The translations under genes were made by a program, and so were the position numbers. From positions 37,890 through 101,889 of the forward strand of contig NZ_JAAITI010000013.1 of assembly GCF_013304735.1 (NCBI RefSeq): a DNA stretch of 64,000 nt. Direction: 5' to 3'. This stretch comes from Blautia luti (lineage in GTDB: Bacteria; Bacillota; Clostridia; Lachnospirales; Lachnospiraceae). Positions 17,788 through 26,148 of this stretch are shown one piece after another. How positions within the stretch are numbered: the stretch's first letter is position 1; each line of letters starts with the position of its first letter. Below the pieces are notes generated by a model. The model worked only from the letters and a program-made list of their open reading frames with translations. It was not told where the DNA came from and ran no database searches.

Positions 17788-19059
17788 TTGAATGAGATCG
17801 ATGAGATCGTCGTAACCGGAGGCAGGCCGCTGCATGGGACTGTGCGAATCCAGGGGTCAAAAAATACAGCACTTCCGGTTATGGCAGCGGCCCTTTTAAG
17901 CTCCGGGACCAGTGTGTTGCGGGAATGTCCGAAGATCACAGATGTATTTCTGATGGAAAAAATCCTCCGGGAGCTGGGGGCGAGAACCTGGTGGGAGGGT
18001 CATGACCTTTATCTGGACTGCAGCCATGCGGACGGTACCGTGATACCGGAACATTTTTCCGGAAAAATGCGTTCTTCCGTGATTCTGATGGGGGCAATGC
18101 TTGGACGGAACGGGAAAGCACAGACCGGTTATCCGGGCGGATGTGTCATTGGCAAACGCCCGGTGGATCTTCATATACAGGTTTTACAGAAACTTGGTGC
18201 CAGAATCGTGGAAAACGGAAGTGAAATTCAGGCAGCCTGTGGAAAACTGAAAGGAGCGGAAATAATTTTTCCCAAAAGCAGTGTGGGAGCTACGGAACAG
18301 GGAATTCTGGCAGCTGTCTTGGCAGAAGGAAAAACCGTTCTTTCGGGATGTGCCCGCGAACCGGAAATTAACTGGCTGTGCCAGTATCTGACCGGGATGG
18401 GCGCAAGGATTGAAATCCTGAAAAATGGAAGGATCTGTATCGAAGGTGTAAAGAAACTGCATCCCGGCAGCGGGACGATTCCCCCGGACCGTATTGTTGC
18501 CGGAACCTATCTTATGGCAGCGGCAGCGACCAGAGGAGAGATTATTCTGGAAAATCCGCCGCTTGATGAAATGGATGCAATCCTGGAAGTATATCGGAAA
18601 ATGGGTGGACAATGCCACCAGGTAGGTGGTAAACTAATAGTCAACGGAAAAAATGCAGGTTTTCCCCTTGAACTTCTGGAGACAGATGTTTACCCAGGAT
18701 TTCCTACAGATCTGCAGTCCCCGGCGATGGCTGTGCTGGCCACGATCCCGGGAGTGAGCAGGATCCGCGAGAAGATTTTTGAGGACAGATATAAACTGGC
18801 GTCATGGCTCTGTTATATGGGAGCGAAGATTGAGATCCGGGATGGAATTGCTGTGATACACGGTGGTTATCCGCTTAAGGGATGCACTGTGGAAGCAGAG
18901 GAACTCCGCGGAGGTGCAGCACTTGTAATCACGGCACTTGCGGCAGAAGGTGTTACCAGGATCAGAGGCTGCTCCTTTATTGAAAGAGGTTATGAACATA
19001 TCTGTGAAGATTTGACTGCGCTTGGCGGTCTGCTGATAAAGGACAGAGGAACTTTATGA
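17788..19059 (+). CDS. murA: UDP-N-acetylglucosamine 1-carboxyvinyltransferase
   Basis: A 423-residue EPSP-synthase-fold enzyme catalysing the first committed step of peptidoglycan synthesis from UDP-GlcNAc and PEP. It carries the N-terminal GSKNTALPVMAAALL motif, the RPVDLHIQVLQKLGA segment, and the C-terminal FPTDLQSPAMAVLA and GGAALVITALAA. The active-site loop reads QTGYPGGCVIG (about 115-125), with the fosfomycin-target cysteine in place. TTG 17788 is eight bases after AGGAG; GTG 17779 overlaps that site and is less likely. The stop overlaps the ATG of divIB by four bases (ATGA). In many relatives murG sits here; it is absent. Confidence 0.93.
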   Translation: MNEIDEIVVTGGRPLHGTVRIQGSKNTALPVMAAALLSSGTSVLRECPKITDVFLMEKILRELGARTWWEGHDLYLDCSHADGTVIPEHFSGKMRSSVILMGAMLGRNGKAQTGYPGGCVIGKRPVDLHIQVLQKLGARIVENGSEIQAACGKLKGAEIIFPKSSVGATEQGILAAVLAEGKTVLSGCAREPEINWLCQYLTGMGARIEILKNGRICIEGVKKLHPGSGTIPPDRIVAGTYLMAAAATRGEIILENPPLDEMDAILEVYRKMGGQCHQVGGKLIVNGKNAGFPLELLETDVYPGFPTDLQSPAMAVLATIPGVSRIREKIFEDRYKLASWLCYMGAKIEIRDGIAVIHGGYPLKGCTVEAEELRGGAALVITALAAEGVTRIRGCSFIERGYEHICEDLTALGGLLIKDRGTL

Positions 19060-20351
19060 AAAAATCCAAAAAAAATTCGCTGGCAGCAGCCGGAATGATT
19101 CTGGTTCTGCTGCTGGCAGGCGTTATTTTCTTTTTTACTTATTATCAGGTTGATGAAGTACAGGTGATGGGAAGTAGCCATTATTCTGAGAAACAGATCA
19201 AGAAGATGGTCCTTCGGGGGCCGCTGGCATCCAATTCTGTTCTGGCACCCCTTCTTTACACCAAACAGAATACAAAAGATGTTCCTTTTGTGGATGGTTA
19301 TACAGTGACCAGACTTAACCGTCACACCATTTGTGTCAGTGTGAAGGAGAAGGATATTGTCGGCTGTATTCCTTATCTGGACAGTTACATTTACTTTGAC
19401 AGAAATGGAGTTTTTGTGGAAGGTTCCACAGAACGCAATGAGAAGATTCCTTTTTTTGACGGAATTAAAGTAAAAAAAGTAATTCTCAATGAGAAGCTTC
19501 CTATTAAGGATGAGACTGTGATGAATACAGCCGTGGCTTTGTCTACTATCTTTTCAAAAAATGACAAGGTTCCGGATCATATTGAATTCGGAGATGACGG
19601 GCAGATCAGCCTGGTTTACGGAGATATTACGGTCAAGCTTGGAAAGGACGAGTATCTGGAAGACAAAATGACCAGGGTACTTGCCATTCTTTCGCTGATT
19701 TCCGGAAAAAAAGGAATTCTCCACGCTGAAAATGTAAATGATAATTCCAAGACCATAACACTGGAGCAGGAACAGGATGAGAATCAGAATTCCGAAGAAA
19801 CCTGGACAGGCGGTTATGATGAGGAAGGAAATTACACAGGCGAGGGCGAATACGACGAAAATGGCAATTATGTAGGGCCGAAACCGCAGACAGACCTGGA
19901 GTATGCGCAGGCGAACTGGGTAGGCGGATATGATGAAGAAGGTGACTATACAGGAAGCGGTGAGTATGACGCCAACATGAATTATGTGGGAGAGGCACCG
20001 ACAGAAGAAAGTATGGCGGCCAACGGAAACTGGAAAGGCGGATACCGGGAAGACGGCGGTTATGACGGAGTCAGTGAGTATGACCGTGACGGTAATTATG
20101 TAGGTACGCTGGAGGATTATCTTGCTTCGGAAGAAAGCACCGGAGACGGAACAGATTCTGTCAGCATAGACACTCAGAATACGGATTCGGAAGGCACCGG
20201 AAATGGAGAGGATACTTCTGATAACAGCGCAGACGGCACCGACGAAGAAGCCGATGCAGGGGCAGATTACAGCGGTGATTACAGTAATGAGTCGGATAAT
20301 TATGACGAAAATCAGTACAGTGATTACAGCGATGAGGCCGATTACGAGTAG
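19056..20351 (+). CDS. divIB: Cell division protein DivIB/FtsQ with C-terminal repeat tail
   Basis: A 431-residue type II membrane protein. A short basic cytoplasmic end and one membrane helix (AAAGMILVLLLAGVIFFFTYY) are followed by a POTRA-type domain (VDEVQVMGSSHYSEKQIKKM) and a beta domain to about residue 235. These parts fit DivIB/FtsQ, which scaffolds FtsL and the septal PBP. The last 180 residues are unusual: three 38-residue repeats headed W-x-GGY-x-E-x-G-x-Y, then a tail rich in D, S, Y and E. All of this would face the outside. The ATG overlaps the murA stop, indicating translational coupling. Confidence 0.85.
   Translation: MKKSKKNSLAAAGMILVLLLAGVIFFFTYYQVDEVQVMGSSHYSEKQIKKMVLRGPLASNSVLAPLLYTKQNTKDVPFVDGYTVTRLNRHTICVSVKEKDIVGCIPYLDSYIYFDRNGVFVEGSTERNEKIPFFDGIKVKKVILNEKLPIKDETVMNTAVALSTIFSKNDKVPDHIEFGDDGQISLVYGDITVKLGKDEYLEDKMTRVLAILSLISGKKGILHAENVNDNSKTITLEQEQDENQNSEETWTGGYDEEGNYTGEGEYDENGNYVGPKPQTDLEYAQANWVGGYDEEGDYTGSGEYDANMNYVGEAPTEESMAANGNWKGGYREDGGYDGVSEYDRDGNYVGTLEDYLASEESTGDGTDSVSIDTQNTDSEGTGNGEDTSDNSADGTDEEADAGADYSGDYSNESDNYDENQYSDYSDEADYE
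19803..20141 (+). repeat. Three 114-bp (38-codon) tandem repeats inside divIB
   Basis: Repeat starts at 19803, 19917 and 20031 are all tryptophan codons. The units share W-GGYDEEG-YTG--EYD-N-NYVG, with the third more diverged. Spacing is exactly 114 bases between the first two starts and between the second and third. Confidence 0.85.
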
Positions 20352-20482
20352 AGATAAAAAAACCTTTCTTAATATAATACCAGTATTTGGTCATTTTGCC
20401 AGAGATTGTTTTGCAAATGTTTCGGTTAATAGAAACAGTGCCGAAATTTAGTGAAAAAAGTATAAAAAAACAAAATTAGTGG

Positions 20483-20511
20483 TTGATTAATTAACGAAAA
20501 AAATATATGAT
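20483..20511 (+). promoter_or_regulatory. ftsZ promoter
   Basis: TTGATT (20483-20488), 17 bases, TATGAT (20506-20511). It lies in the 238-base gap between divIB and ftsZ, so ftsZ can be transcribed apart from the upstream cluster. No terminator was seen between divIB and this promoter. Confidence 0.75.
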
Positions 20512-20589
20512 ATAACTATGTGTATATGTAGCTTGGAATAGATTATTACACTGAATCGGATATCAGGTAGAAATAAAGGAGGAAGTACA

Positions 20590-21753
20590 TTGTTAGAGAT
20601 AATGACGAATGAGGCTGAGTCTTCTGCGAAAATTATTGTAATTGGAGTAGGCGGCGCAGGTAATAATGCAGTAAACAGAATGGTGGAAGAGGCCATTGGT
20701 GGAGTTGAGTTTGTAGGTGTCAATACCGATAAACAGGCTCTGACACTGTGTAAAGCTCCGACTGTACTTCAGATTGGTGAAAAAATTACGAAAGGTCTTG
20801 GCGCCGGTGCACAGCCGGAAGTTGGACAGAAGGCAGCTGAGGAGAGCATTGAGGAAGTTAAGAAGATCATCGAGGGAGCGGACATGGTGTTCGTTACCTG
20901 TGGTATGGGTGGCGGAACCGGAACCGGAGCTGCTCCTGTAATCGCTGGTGCGGCAAAAGAGATGGGTATCCTGACTGTCGGTGTTGTTACCAAGCCTTTC
21001 CGTTTTGAAGCGAAGACCCGTATGAACAATGCACTTGCGGGAATCGAGAATCTGAAGAAAGCAGTTGACACTTTAATTGTCATCCCGAATGACAAGTTAC
21101 TTGAGATTGTTGACAGAAGAACAACTATGCCGGAAGCACTGCGTAAGGCTGATGAGGTTCTTCAGCAGGCAGTACAGGGTATCACAGACCTGATCAACCT
21201 GCCGGCACTGATCAACCTTGACTTTGCAGACGTACAGACTGTCATGACAGATAAGGGAATCGCTCACATCGGTATCGGTGAGGCAAGAGGCGATGACAAG
21301 GCTATGGAGGCTGTACAGCAGGCTGTATCTTCTCCGCTTCTTGAGACAACCATCAAGGGCGCTACTCATGTAATCATCAACATTTCCGGAGATATTTCTC
21401 TTATGGATGCCAACGATGCGGCAAGCTATGTACAGGAGCTTACCGGTGAGGATGCAAACATCATCTTTGGTGCCATGTATGATGATTCTGTTGCAGATTA
21501 TGCAAGAATTACAGTTATTGCCACAGGTCTTACAGACAATAACCTTCAGAATACACCATTTGGAAACAGAGCTTCCAATTCTGTATTTGGAAACACCAAA
21601 AAGACAAGTCAGCCACAGACAAGCAGCATGAACCTTAACATGCCAAGCTTCAGCCTGCCGACTATGAATTCCACACAGTTTGGAACAAAGACTCCGACAA
21701 GCACTGTTCAGAAAAAGGACATCCAGATTCCGGATTTTCTTAAGAACAGATAA
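20590..21753 (+). CDS. ftsZ: Cell division GTPase FtsZ
   Basis: A 387-residue tubulin-like GTPase forming the Z ring. The GTP signature GGGTGTG is at residues 107-113, with [12 protein letters not shown] near the N-terminus and the [11 protein letters not shown]7-loop region. A Q/T/S-rich linker leads to the C-terminal peptide [10 protein letters not shown] that binds membrane tethers. The TTG start at 20590 follows AAAGGAGG by seven bases; ATG at codon 5 is the alternative. ftsA and sepF, the usual tethers, are not in this window. Confidence 0.97.
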   Translation: MLEIMTNEAESSAKIIVIGVGGAGNNAVNRMVEEAIGGVEFVGVNTDKQALTLCKAPTVLQIGEKITKGLGAGAQPEVGQKAAEESIEEVKKIIEGADMVFVTCGMGGGTGTGAAPVIAGAAKEMGILTVGVVTKPFRFEAKTRMNNALAGIENLKKAVDTLIVIPNDKLLEIVDRRTTMPEALRKADEVLQQAVQGITDLINLPALINLDFADVQTVMTDKGIAHIGIGEARGDDKAMEAVQQAVSSPLLETTIKGATHVIINISGDISLMDANDAASYVQELTGEDANIIFGAMYDDSVADYARITVIATGLTDNNLQNTPFGNRASNSVFGNTKKTSQPQTSSMNLNMPSFSLPTMNSTQFGTKTPTSTVQKKDIQIPDFLKNR

Positions 21754-21770
21754 TAAATGAACATAATAAA

Positions 21771-21811
21771 ATCCGGCAGAGGATCCATCTGGAACCCTGC
21801 CGGATTTTTTT
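21771..21811 (+). terminator. Terminator after ftsZ
   Basis: ATCCGGCAG / CTGCCGGAT stem followed by seven T residues. Confidence 0.92.
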
Positions 21812-21829
21812 GACTTTCAGATCAGAATA

Positions 21830-22153
21830 TCAGCATTTACAGCTGAAGGTATCGCATTTTGTATCACAGCAGCGATGTGCATTATCACCGGATACATTGA
21901 TGGAAGCTGCGGTACATTTGCAGTGCTCATTGTAGGTACAGTTGTGTGCTTTGCAGTCAATGTTAATGGTTTCACATCCGCAGCCGGAATCTGCAGCATT
22001 TGTTGCGGAACCTTCTTTCTGATCGCGGAAGCTTTCACAGGCGGTATCATCTGCATAACGTGCATCTGCGCCCTCTACATTAATGGCTCCTTTGGAACAG
22101 AGAGAATCTTTGTTATAGTAGCAGTTGTGCGCGGAACATTTAAGGATTGTCAT
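21830..22153 (-). CDS. DUF1540 domain protein (two cysteine-rich domains)
   Basis: A 107-residue cysteine-rich protein made of two DUF1540-like units. Each begins with C-x-AHNC-x-YN and continues through C and INV to a closing C pair (first unit about 5-45, second about 66-107). Fourteen or more cysteines suggest metal binding. DUF1540 proteins are widespread in anaerobic Firmicutes and their role is unknown. The gene is alone, divergent from the infC operon, with AGGAGG nine bases before the ATG. No function is proposed beyond probable metal binding. Confidence 0.85.
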   Translation of the reverse strand: MTILKCSAHNCYYNKDSLCSKGAINVEGADARYADDTACESFRDQKEGSATNAADSGCGCETINIDCKAHNCTYNEHCKCTAASINVSGDNAHRCCDTKCDTFSCKC

Positions 22154-22329
22154 AAAAGTGTCCTCCTGATAATTATGATTTTACCGGAAACCGTCAGCTG
22201 TCGGACTTTGAACCTCTGATCAATGGTCCATGTTACAGTCTGTCTTGCCGGATTCCGATGTTGGATAGTATGCCCGGAAAAAGAAAAACTCATACGCACA
22301 AATAAATACATAATAATATAAAAAAACAG

Positions 22330-22358
22330 TTGACAAACAGAAAATACCATGGTATTCT
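22330..22358 (+). promoter_or_regulatory. infC operon promoter
   Basis: TTGACA (22330-22335), 17 bases, TATTCT (22353-22358), predicting a start near 22365 and a leader of about 215 bases. Confidence 0.8.
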
Positions 22359-22364
22359 CTTAAA

Positions 22365-22515
22365 GTACGTAGCGAAAAGAAAGCAGAGTTCACTCTCACC
22401 TCAGCGCTGAAGATAAGCGACTCAGGTCAATATTGCACAGTACTGCGAACGGATCAACCATCAGTGCGCAGGTGTAATTATTTGAAGTGTGGACATCTGT
22501 CTGCGCTTTTTTTGT
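22365..22515 (+). promoter_or_regulatory. L20-type leader with attenuator ahead of infC
   Basis: The leader of the infC-rpmI-rplT operon contains several hairpins and ends in a terminator-like stem (GCGCAG at 22466 pairing with CTGCGC at 22501) followed by seven T residues. In Bacillus and relatives, L20 binds this leader, mimicking its 23S rRNA site, and promotes termination. The identification rests on operon order, leader length and the terminator; base-by-base agreement with the Rfam model was not tested. Confidence 0.75.
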
Positions 22516-22581
22516 GCAGCTTAAGCTACATTAATGAGAAAGAAAAAAATAATTCTATCATGTTCATGGAGGTGTACAACA

Positions 22582-23088
22582 ATTAGCGGTTTAATGATTA
22601 ACGAACAGATCAGAGACAGAGAGGTACGCTTGATTGGTCCGGACGGAGCTCAGCTTGGAATCGTGTCCGCCAGAGAAGCGATGGCGAAAGCACAGGAGGC
22701 AGGACTTGACCTTGTAAAGATTGCCCCACAGGCGAAACCGCCGGTATGCAAGATCATCGATTACGGTAAATACCGTTACGAGCTTGCAAGAAAAGAAAAA
22801 GAGGCCAGAAAAAAGCAGAAAACCATCGATGTCAAAGAAGTGCGTCTTTCCCCGAACATTGATACGAATGATTTGAAGACGAAGGTAAATGCAGCAAGAA
22901 AGTTCCTTAGCAAGGGCGACAGAGTTAAGGTTACACTTCGTTTCCGCGGAAGAGAGATGGCACATATGTCCAGCAGTAGGCATGTGCTTGATGACTTCGC
23001 AGATCTTCTGTCCGATATAGCGACTGTAGAGAAGGCTCCGAAGGTAGAAGGCAGAAGCATGACTATGTTTCTGACTGAGAAACGGTAG
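22582..23088 (+). CDS. infC: Translation initiation factor IF-3, AUU start
   Basis: A 168-residue IF-3 with both domains: N-terminal INEQIRDREVRLIG and C-terminal KEVRLSPNIDTNDLKTK ... VTLRFRGREMAH. The start is taken as ATT at 22582 because GGAGGTG lies seven bases upstream, whereas the first nearby ATG (22594) is nineteen bases away and ATG 22534 precedes the ribosome site. AUU starts are the classical feature of infC; IF-3 discriminates against them and so limits its own synthesis. First gene of the L35/L20 operon. Confidence 0.93.
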   Translation: MSGLMINEQIRDREVRLIGPDGAQLGIVSAREAMAKAQEAGLDLVKIAPQAKPPVCKIIDYGKYRYELARKEKEARKKQKTIDVKEVRLSPNIDTNDLKTKVNAARKFLSKGDRVKVTLRFRGREMAHMSSSRHVLDDFADLLSDIATVEKAPKVEGRSMTMFLTEKR

Positions 23089-23171
23089 ATATCTCAGTCT
23101 TCACGGCAACAGCCGGGCAGAACGGGATGCTATATAAAATTTAGAAGTACCAAATCAAGGAGGAATTCATA

Positions 23172-23369
23172 ATGCCAAAAATTAAAACTTGCAGAGCAGC
23201 AGCAAAGCGCTTTAAAAAAACAGGTACAGGAAAATTAGTAAGAAATAAAGCCTACAAGAGCCATATCCTTACAAAGAAATCTCAGAAGAGAAAGAGAAAT
23301 CTGAGAAAATCTACTGTTGTTGATTCTACTAATGTAAAGAGCATGAAGAAAGCATTACCATATTTATAA
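23172..23369 (+). CDS. rpmI: Ribosomal protein bL35
   Basis: A 65-residue very basic protein of the large ribosomal subunit, full length for L35 and starting [25 protein letters not shown] lies upstream of the ATG. It stands between infC and rplT in the conserved operon. Confidence 0.97.
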   Translation: MPKIKTCRAAAKRFKKTGTGKLVRNKAYKSHILTKKSQKRKRNLRKSTVVDSTNVKSMKKALPYL

Positions 23370-23402
23370 GATAGAGAAGACGAACAGGAGGAGAATTAAG
23401 AA

Positions 23403-23759
23403 ATGGCAAGAATTAAAGGCGGATTAAACGCAAAGAAAAGACATAACCGTACATTAAAACTGGCAAAAGGCTACAGAGGAGCCCGTTCCAAACAGTATAG
23501 AGTAGCAAAACAGTCTGTAATGAGAGCACTTACAAGCTCCTATGCAGGAAGAAAACAGAAGAAACGTCAGTTCAGACAGCTCTGGATCGCACGTATCAAT
23601 GCAGCTGCAAGAATGAACGGACTTTCCTACAGCAAAATGATGCACGGCCTTAAAGTTGCAAACATCGACATCAACAGAAAGATGCTTGCAGAGATGGCAG
23701 TTAACGATGCAGCAGGCTTCACAGCACTTGCTGAGATCGCTAAGAAAGCAATCGCATAA
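23403..23759 (+). CDS. rplT: Ribosomal protein bL20
   Basis: A 118-residue basic ribosomal protein needed for early 50S assembly and, in Firmicutes, the repressor of its own operon through the leader RNA. The N-terminal helix region ([24 protein letters not shown]) and [19 protein letters not shown] are typical. The last gene of the operon, followed by a terminator. Confidence 0.97.
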   Translation: MARIKGGLNAKKRHNRTLKLAKGYRGARSKQYRVAKQSVMRALTSSYAGRKQKKRQFRQLWIARINAAARMNGLSYSKMMHGLKVANIDINRKMLAEMAVNDAAGFTALAEIAKKAIA

Positions 23760-23782
23760 GTAAAGTATTAAGAGACGAAGAA

Positions 23783-23811
23783 GTCCAGGGAGTTTTCCCT
23801 GGATTTTTTTG
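23783..23811 (+). terminator. Terminator after rplT
   Basis: TCCAGGGA / TCCCTGGA stem with a short GTTT loop and a seven-T tail. Confidence 0.92.
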
Positions 23812-23917
23812 TGCGAAAAAATTCAGACAATTTGCCGAAAAACAACACAAGCTGTACAGCGGACAAGTGTCCGCGTTGTGCAATCAGACGAAAAACAGCA
23901 GATAACAAAATTTGTCC

Positions 23918-23946
23918 TTGAAATAAAAAATATGCGATGCTATAAT
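23918..23946 (+). promoter_or_regulatory. liv operon promoter
   Basis: TTGAAA (23918-23923), 17 bases and a perfect TATAAT (23941-23946), about 50 bases before the livK start. Confidence 0.85.
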
Positions 23947-23996
23947 TTTACCATTAAACATTAGTAACGCGACAAAGCGCAGGAGGAGAGATTATT

Positions 23997-25157
23997 ATGA
24001 AGAATTGGAAGAAAGTAATCGGCGTTGCATCAGCAGCAGCTATGACAGCAGCTATGATGATGCCTACATCAGTTTTTGCGGCAGATGATGAGACATTTAA
24101 GATCGGTGTGATCGGACCGATGACAGGTGATTACGCACAGTACGGTACCAACGTATACAACGCAGCCAAGATCGCAGCTGATGAGATCAACGAGAACGGT
24201 GGATTCAACGGATATAAAGTTGAAATCCTTGACGCAGGTGATGACCAGGGAGATCCGGAGAAGGCTGTTAACGCATACAATGACCTGATCGATAAAGGAA
24301 TGCAGATGCTCTGTGGAACTGTAACATCCGGTTCCTGTATCGCAGTAGGAGCTGAGGCAGCTGAGGATACATTCCTCTTCACACCATCCGCAACAGCACT
24401 TGACTGTATCACAGCAGGAACAAACGAGTTCCGTATGTGCTTCACAGACCCGGCACAGGGAACCAAATCTGCTCAGTACATTTCCGAGCACAAACTTGCA
24501 ACGAAAGTAGCAGTACTTTATGATTCCGCTGCTGACTACAACTCCGGTGTACATGACGCATTCGTTGCAGCAGCTGCTGATGACGGACTTGAAGTAGTTG
24601 CAGATGAGGCTTACACAACAGACAGCAACACAGACTATTCTGTACAGCTTGCAAAGATCAAGAAGAGCGGCGCTGAGCTTCTTTTCCTTCCGAACTACTA
24701 TTCCGACAATGCGCTGATCCTTCAGCAGGCATCTGAGGCAGGGCTTGACATTAAATTCTTTGGTGTAGATGGCATGGATGGTATCCTCAATGTAGAGAAC
24801 TTCGATAAATCCCTTGCAGAGGGTGTTATGCTTCTGACACCATTCTCCGCAACAGCTACAGATGAGAAGAGCCAGAATTTCGTAAAAGCATACGGCGATG
24901 CTCACAACGGTGAGATCCCGAACCAGTTTGCGGCAGATACATATGATGTACTTTACGCAATGCAGCTTGCAGCTGACGATGCAAAGATCACACCAGATAT
25001 GGAAAATGCAGACATCAGTGCAGCAATGAGCGCATCCATGGCAAACATCGAGCTTGACGGACTTACCGGAAAAGCAAAATGGACCGAGGATGGCGAGTGT
25101 GATAAAGAGCCGAAAGCATTCGAGATCAAAGACGGTGCTTATGTAGAGATGAAATAA
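23997..25157 (+). CDS. livK: Branched-chain amino acid ABC transporter, substrate-binding protein
   Basis: A 386-residue periplasmic-binding-fold protein of the Leu/Ile/Val family (begins FKIGVIGPMTGDYAQYG after the signal). It should deliver a branched-chain or related amino acid to LivHMGF. The signal peptide (about 1-29) ends SVFA-A, a signal peptidase I site. No lipobox cysteine is present, although binding proteins of Gram-positive bacteria are normally lipoproteins, so membrane attachment must be by an uncleaved signal or another means. AGGAGGAGAG precedes the ATG. Codon use is strongly biased, as in a highly expressed gene. Confidence 0.93.
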   Translation: MKNWKKVIGVASAAAMTAAMMMPTSVFAADDETFKIGVIGPMTGDYAQYGTNVYNAAKIAADEINENGGFNGYKVEILDAGDDQGDPEKAVNAYNDLIDKGMQMLCGTVTSGSCIAVGAEAAEDTFLFTPSATALDCITAGTNEFRMCFTDPAQGTKSAQYISEHKLATKVAVLYDSAADYNSGVHDAFVAAAADDGLEVVADEAYTTDSNTDYSVQLAKIKKSGAELLFLPNYYSDNALILQQASEAGLDIKFFGVDGMDGILNVENFDKSLAEGVMLLTPFSATATDEKSQNFVKAYGDAHNGEIPNQFAADTYDVLYAMQLAADDAKITPDMENADISAAMSASMANIELDGLTGKAKWTEDGECDKEPKAFEIKDGAYVEMK

Positions 25158-25177
25158 GTAATTTCTGTTAACGTTAG

Positions 25178-25220
25178 GGGTCAGGGGACGGTCACCTTTA
25201 GTGGGACCCGTCCCCTTTTT
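25178..25220. repeat. REP/MITE-like GGGGACGG palindrome between livK and livH
   Basis: GGGGACGG and CCGTCCCC arms enclose about 16 bases and are followed by TTTTT. The leading GGGGTCAGGGGACGG is a motif met repeatedly between genes in Clostridia, so this looks like an interspersed palindromic unit. It also has terminator form and could reduce read-through from livK into the membrane genes, giving more binding protein than permease. Confidence 0.6.
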
Positions 25221-25253
25221 CCCTTATCAATAAACAATTAAAAGAGGTGCGTT

Positions 25254-26138
25254 ATGAGTTTTATATCTTATTTAAAAGACGGCATCAGTCTTGGCAGTAT
25301 CTATGCGATCATCGCGCTTGGATATACCATGGTTTACGGTATTGCCAAGATGCTGAACTTCGCACACGGAGATGTTATTATGGTAGGAGCTTATATCATT
25401 CTTACCTGTATCACAAGAGGCGGCATGTCACCGATCCTTGCTGTGATCCTTTCCGTTGTGATCTGTACACTGCTTGGTGTTGTCATTGAGAAGGTAGCTT
25501 ACAGTCCACTTAGAAAAGCTTCCTCAAACCTGGCCGTTCTTATCACGGCTATCGGTGTCAGTTATCTGCTTCAGAACCTGGCACTTCTGATCTTCGGCGC
25601 AGATGCCAAGAGTTTCGTAGCTGTTATCAAAGTTCCGTCCATCACACTGTTTGACGGTGAGCTTACCATCAAGGGAATCACCATCGTAACCATCCTTGCA
25701 TGTATCATCATCATGGTGGGACTTTCCCTCTTTGTAAAAAAGACAAAACCTGGCCGTGCCATGCAGGCGGTTTCTGAGGACAGAGATGCGGCACAGCTGA
25801 TGGGAGTTAACGTCAATGCGACAATTTCCCTCACATTTGCCATCGGTTCCGGACTTGCAGCGATCGCAGGCCTTCTGCTCTGTCAGACTTATCCGACACT
25901 GACTCCGTACACAGGAGCCATGCCTGGTATCAAAGCTTTCGTAGCTGCTGTATTCGGTGGAATCGGTTCGATTCCGGGAGCTATGGTCGGCGGCATCCTT
26001 CTGGGAATCATCGAGATCTTCGGAAAAGCTTATATTTCTTCCCAGGTTGCAGATGCGATCGTATTTGCAGTCCTGATCGTCGTGCTTCTTGTAAAACCTA
26101 CAGGACTGTTCGGCAAGAACATCCAGGAGAAAGTGTAA
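25254..26138 (+). CDS. livH: Branched-chain amino acid ABC transporter permease LivH
   Basis: A 294-residue integral membrane protein with about eight helices. It starts with the family pattern LGSIYAIIALGYTMVYGIAKMLNFAHGD and contains the coupling-loop region AVSEDRDAAQLMGVNVN and GGIGSIPGAMVGG. It pairs with LivM to form the channel. The ATG has AAAGAGGTG upstream. livM begins within 11 bases of its stop. Confidence 0.95.
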   Translation: MSFISYLKDGISLGSIYAIIALGYTMVYGIAKMLNFAHGDVIMVGAYIILTCITRGGMSPILAVILSVVICTLLGVVIEKVAYSPLRKASSNLAVLITAIGVSYLLQNLALLIFGADAKSFVAVIKVPSITLFDGELTIKGITIVTILACIIIMVGLSLFVKKTKPGRAMQAVSEDRDAAQLMGVNVNATISLTFAIGSGLAAIAGLLLCQTYPTLTPYTGAMPGIKAFVAAVFGGIGSIPGAMVGGILLGIIEIFGKAYISSQVADAIVFAVLIVVLLVKPTGLFGKNIQEKV

Positions 26139-26148
26139 GGTGGCCGAT

